NCBI RefSeq assembly: GCF_933775445.1
Contig: NC_065877.1
Location: forward strand, 22,444,001 to 22,508,000
DNA from: Argentina anserina
Lineage: Eukaryota > Streptophyta > Magnoliopsida > Rosales > Rosaceae
Direction of reading: 5' to 3'
Length of the DNA stretch: 64,000 nt
The notes below the pieces were generated by a model. The model searched no databases. It saw only the letters and a list, made by a program, of their open reading frames with translations, and was not told the DNA's origin. Position 1 is the stretch's first letter. Each line of letters begins with the position of its first letter. A program made the position numbers and the translations under genes. Below, piece by piece: positions 60,947-64,000 of the stretch.

Positions 60947-63900
60947 TTAATTAATAGACGATGTGCTTGATTGAGTCCTTGAGCTATCAGAACCTGAATG
61001 TCGTAGATCGTGATCACTCATCACATCCTGCAACTAACACCACAAAATGTGTCACAAAAACTGAATTGTAACAAGATATATAACAGAAAACTACATGCTG
61101 TCTAAGATTGATGAAGTCATTTAATTACAACGTTAACTTGTTTTTAACTACGTACCACTACTCCAATACTAAACCCTGAACCGAAAATACTTAAACCCAT
61201 GATTATGGGTTATAAGCACATTAATTCAGCAGTAGAAAAATCAGTTGAGGTTTTTTTTCTGCAGCTAATAATGTTGATAAATGATTTTTCTGAAATGCTT
61301 TTTATCATATAGGTTATGCAACTCACTTGTCCAGCGGGATAATGGCTTTTTCTTGGAGAAAATACTACACCGCCACCAAACATCATAGCATTCATGCTGT
61401 CTTCGCCAAGAGCTCTCAACCTGTTAAGCTCAGGTAGCACAACCTTCCCAAGATCCGGTCTGTCTTTTCGCCTCATTTCAGCACATTGTAAAGCTAGCTT
61501 GGAAAAGCTCAAGGCCTCCTCAACAGGCCAGTCTTTAACAGCAGGGTCAAGCACGTCACTAAAGGTCCCTTCCTCAATAGCACTCTCAACATGATGTGCC
61601 AAACCCATTGGTGGCCGGCCTGTTATGATTTGCAGAAGCATGACTCCAAATGAGTAGATATCAGATTTTGTTCCAAGCATGCCGGTTTGCTGATACTCCG
61701 GATCGATATAACAGAATGTTCCTGCTGTTGATGTCATGTAATACTGAGTGACAGAGTCCGCTACTGATGCAGGGACAAGTCTAGCCAAACCAACATCACT
61801 GATCTTGCTGACATAGTTTTGGTCCAGCAATATGTTTCCGGGTTTAAGGTCTCGGTGTACAAGGGGTTCTGGCTTGCTTTGATGTATGAATAAAAGTGCT
61901 GTGGCAATTTCTGCTGCAATTCGGAACCTTAGCTGCCAAGGAATAACTGGGGTATTACCTTTCCGGAAAAGACGATCTTCTAAGCTACCATTAGCCATGT
62001 ACTCGTAGACTAGGCAACCGTACTCGGGACATGCTCCGAGAAGGAGGACCATGTTTGGATGTCGTATGCAGCTCAACACTTCAACCTGCATAATGTTTAA
62101 GAGTTCGTCAGATACATCTAGAATATATAGTGCATTTCTCAATGAATATTAGATAAATAGAAAGGGTATCAGCCTTGATAAAAAAAAAAACGGGTATAAT
62201 AACTCCCTTTGTTATGTTTATGTGCTAAATAAATGTAGAAGTTGTTGTATTTTAGAAGAAAGTCGGTAAAATTAGTATACATGTTTATTGAAAGTCGATC
62301 ACAAACCTCTCTCTTGAACTGTGATTGCCCTTGAGCTGCATCTGGACGTAAAACTTTTATCGCCACAGATGTATGGTCTAGTTCGCCTTTATACACAGGC
62401 CCATAGCCTCCTTCCCCAATCTTGAGACTACCTGAGAAATCGTGTGTTGCCGCTTCAATCTCTTCAAGTGAATACTTCCTATACCTGACATCAAATGCCA
62501 TTCCTTCTTGTACCTTCTTCCTGTCTTCTGCTTCTTTAAGGCCTTTAATTTCTGCACTCTTCCTGTTCAGTACCTCAAATTCTGCAACCCTTTGAGCTGC
62601 TTGCGTTATTTCAACAGCTGCAATACATTTGGCTTTCTCCTTCTCTGCAGCTGCCATTGCAGCTTCCTCGGCTACTTTTGCCTCTTCTAAACTCACATCT
62701 TCTGCCCTTTTCCAATAGTTTACTTCATCTTCCTGTTTCCATGACAATATAATATTCACTTGAGACGAGATTTCTGCTATCAAAAGCCAAAAGACAGAGG
62801 AAAGCATGCAATTTTCATTCAAGTTTACGCATAAATACCCCTAAAACTTATATTGAATCTCATACCTTATGTTGTGATATGCGTGCCTCATTGCATTCTG
62901 TATTGTACATGTCCCTTGTTTGCTTGAGCTCTAGCATGAGCCTCCTCATCTCCGATTCAACTACATCCTGTTAAGTTCATTGAAAATCAGTATCAATAAT
63001 GTGAACTATCTGCGTGTATTATTGTTTTACTCCACAAATGCATGTCACAAAGCAATGAGATTAATGGTCCATTTAGAAATCATCTTACCATGTTCGCCGA
63101 TGACCATGATTCACCACTATCAATGGGAAATAGTGATAAGTCATTGTGGGCAGAGCCCATGTCAATGAACTTAGTTCCAGAGTAAGACGATATAGAGCTT
63201 CTGTTATCAGTGCTTGACCTTCCATTGCTGCCCACAAACGTTATATCACTCTCGAGAGATAGCTCATGTGTTTTGTTCATTGAAGTTCTTCCTCTTGAGA
63301 ATGGTGACCTACATCAGATCTTAAATTATTCCTCACCAACTGTGGTCATATCTTTTCCAGCAGATAATAGTCATTGCACATAATTTGATAGCATTTAGGA
63401 GCTCTTTAACACATCTTAAAGAAATACAGACAGGCAAACACAGAAATTGCCTAATTCATACTGATAATGTTATATATATTCTCAAAGTACAAATAAATTA
63501 AAGCTTACATGATTTCATTGTCATTTTTCTGGGTACGGGGCGAATACTGTTTCCTCTCGCACCCTGGATGAACCAAAGATGCTTGTTACTATTTTGTATT
63601 TACTAATGACAAAATATTTATGAGGGTGGCAAATAGGTTATGACAATGCATGAGCTAATTGATATTCACAGAAGTCATGACAAACCCCTAGATTTCTGGC
63701 TGAGTGTGCTTTGTGTTTCACTTGAATCTGAAACATTGCTAGCTTGGCGGTGTAGTTGATCACGTGTTTTTGGGGGTAATGTGCTGCTAGCTGAACGTAC
63801 ATATGATATCTTTCCCTTCCCTATGACATAAACAGTGCAAAAGTCTGGTGCCCTTTTCGCCACGGTGGTTGGAACATCTGTAGTCATAAATCTGTTGTGA

Positions 63901-64000
63901 AACATAGGTTGATACATTTAGGACCGTGTTGATAAGCGCTAATGTGCATTTACAGTTTTATCATTTCAAGGTTTAGATCACAACCTGATGAAGCTGCTTT
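60947..64000 (-). CDS. USP-domain receptor-like cytoplasmic kinase (PUB35/51/52 family) without a U-box, 3' part
   Basis: Exons in the window, in gene order: from beyond 64000 to 63985, 63686-63877, 63509-63563, 63089-63308, 62866-62967, 62307-62732, 61327-62085 and 60947-61027. All junctions are GT..AG and in phase, giving 616 residues. APDFCTVYVIGKGKIS is the end of the N-terminal universal stress protein domain; most of that domain lies past the window edge. A Ser-rich linker follows, then a coiled coil (AEEAAMAAAEKEKAKCIAAV), then a kinase with GEGGYGPVYKG, AIKV, HRDLKPGNILLD and SDVGLARL. DVG replaces DFG, which is normal in this family. The protein ends about 45 residues after the kinase (..TSSIN) with no U-box, so it is a kinase-only member, like Arabidopsis At2g24370 by memory. 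Substrates cannot be told from sequence. Confidence 0.94.

Overview
This is a 64 kb piece of a plant nuclear genome, almost certainly a eudicot. It is AT-rich, its genes carry introns with GT..AG borders, and it is crowded with plant LTR retrotransposons and MITEs. The look of the repeats and proteins would fit a rosid (possibly Rosaceae), but that is inference and no sequence here proves it. There are no bacterial features.

Four real genes are visible. (1) A complete eight-exon gene on the minus strand (7036-11462) for a type I, K+-dependent vacuolar H+-pyrophosphatase of 768 residues. (2) A complete four-exon gene on the minus strand (18706-21634) for glycerol kinase (GLI1/NHO1 type, 524 residues). 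(3) A single-exon plus-strand gene (58103-58693) for a 196-residue VQ-motif protein. (4) The 3' part of a minus-strand gene (60947 to beyond 64000) for a USP-plus-kinase RLCK of the plant U-box kinase family that ends without a U-box.

A second glycerol kinase copy (40120-52385) keeps the exon/intron layout and upstream homology of the first, so it arose by DNA duplication rather than as a retrocopy. It is dead. A 1,826 bp repeat-built insertion splits exon 3, a Copia element sits in intron 2, and that Copia is itself interrupted just after its gag start codon by a 3.0 kb solo LTR. It also has a nonsense codon, frameshifts, a deletion in the last exon and no start codon.

The rest is mainly mobile DNA at different stages of decay. 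Left end (1.5-3.1 kb): a row of palindromic MITE-like elements, each bounded by (TA)n, then a hAT-type MITE at 4.3 kb. 17-18.3 kb: a Gypsy gag scrap and a complete TRIM. 22.1-23.2 kb: a long-TIR Mutator-like foldback with an exact 10 bp target duplication and a nested solo LTR. 23.4-29.7 kb: a whole but mutated Copia on the minus strand. 29.8-31.2 kb: a 1.3 kb element with 16 bp perfect inverted ends. 32-38 kb: a Copia 5' end, a second hAT MITE, and a Gypsy gag with its PBS and a probable LTR. 43.4-51.7 kb: the nested Copia. 53.1-55.8 kb: a second solo LTR of the same family as the nested one. 59.5 kb: a Gypsy pol scrap.

Most insertions were dated or ordered by reading target-site duplications directly. 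I found no CRISPR, tRNA or rRNA gene and no clearly new protein system. The points of greatest interest are the nesting order in the glycerol kinase copy, the long LTR family with a conserved promoter, leader and possible intron, and the insertion made of about 245 bp repeats.
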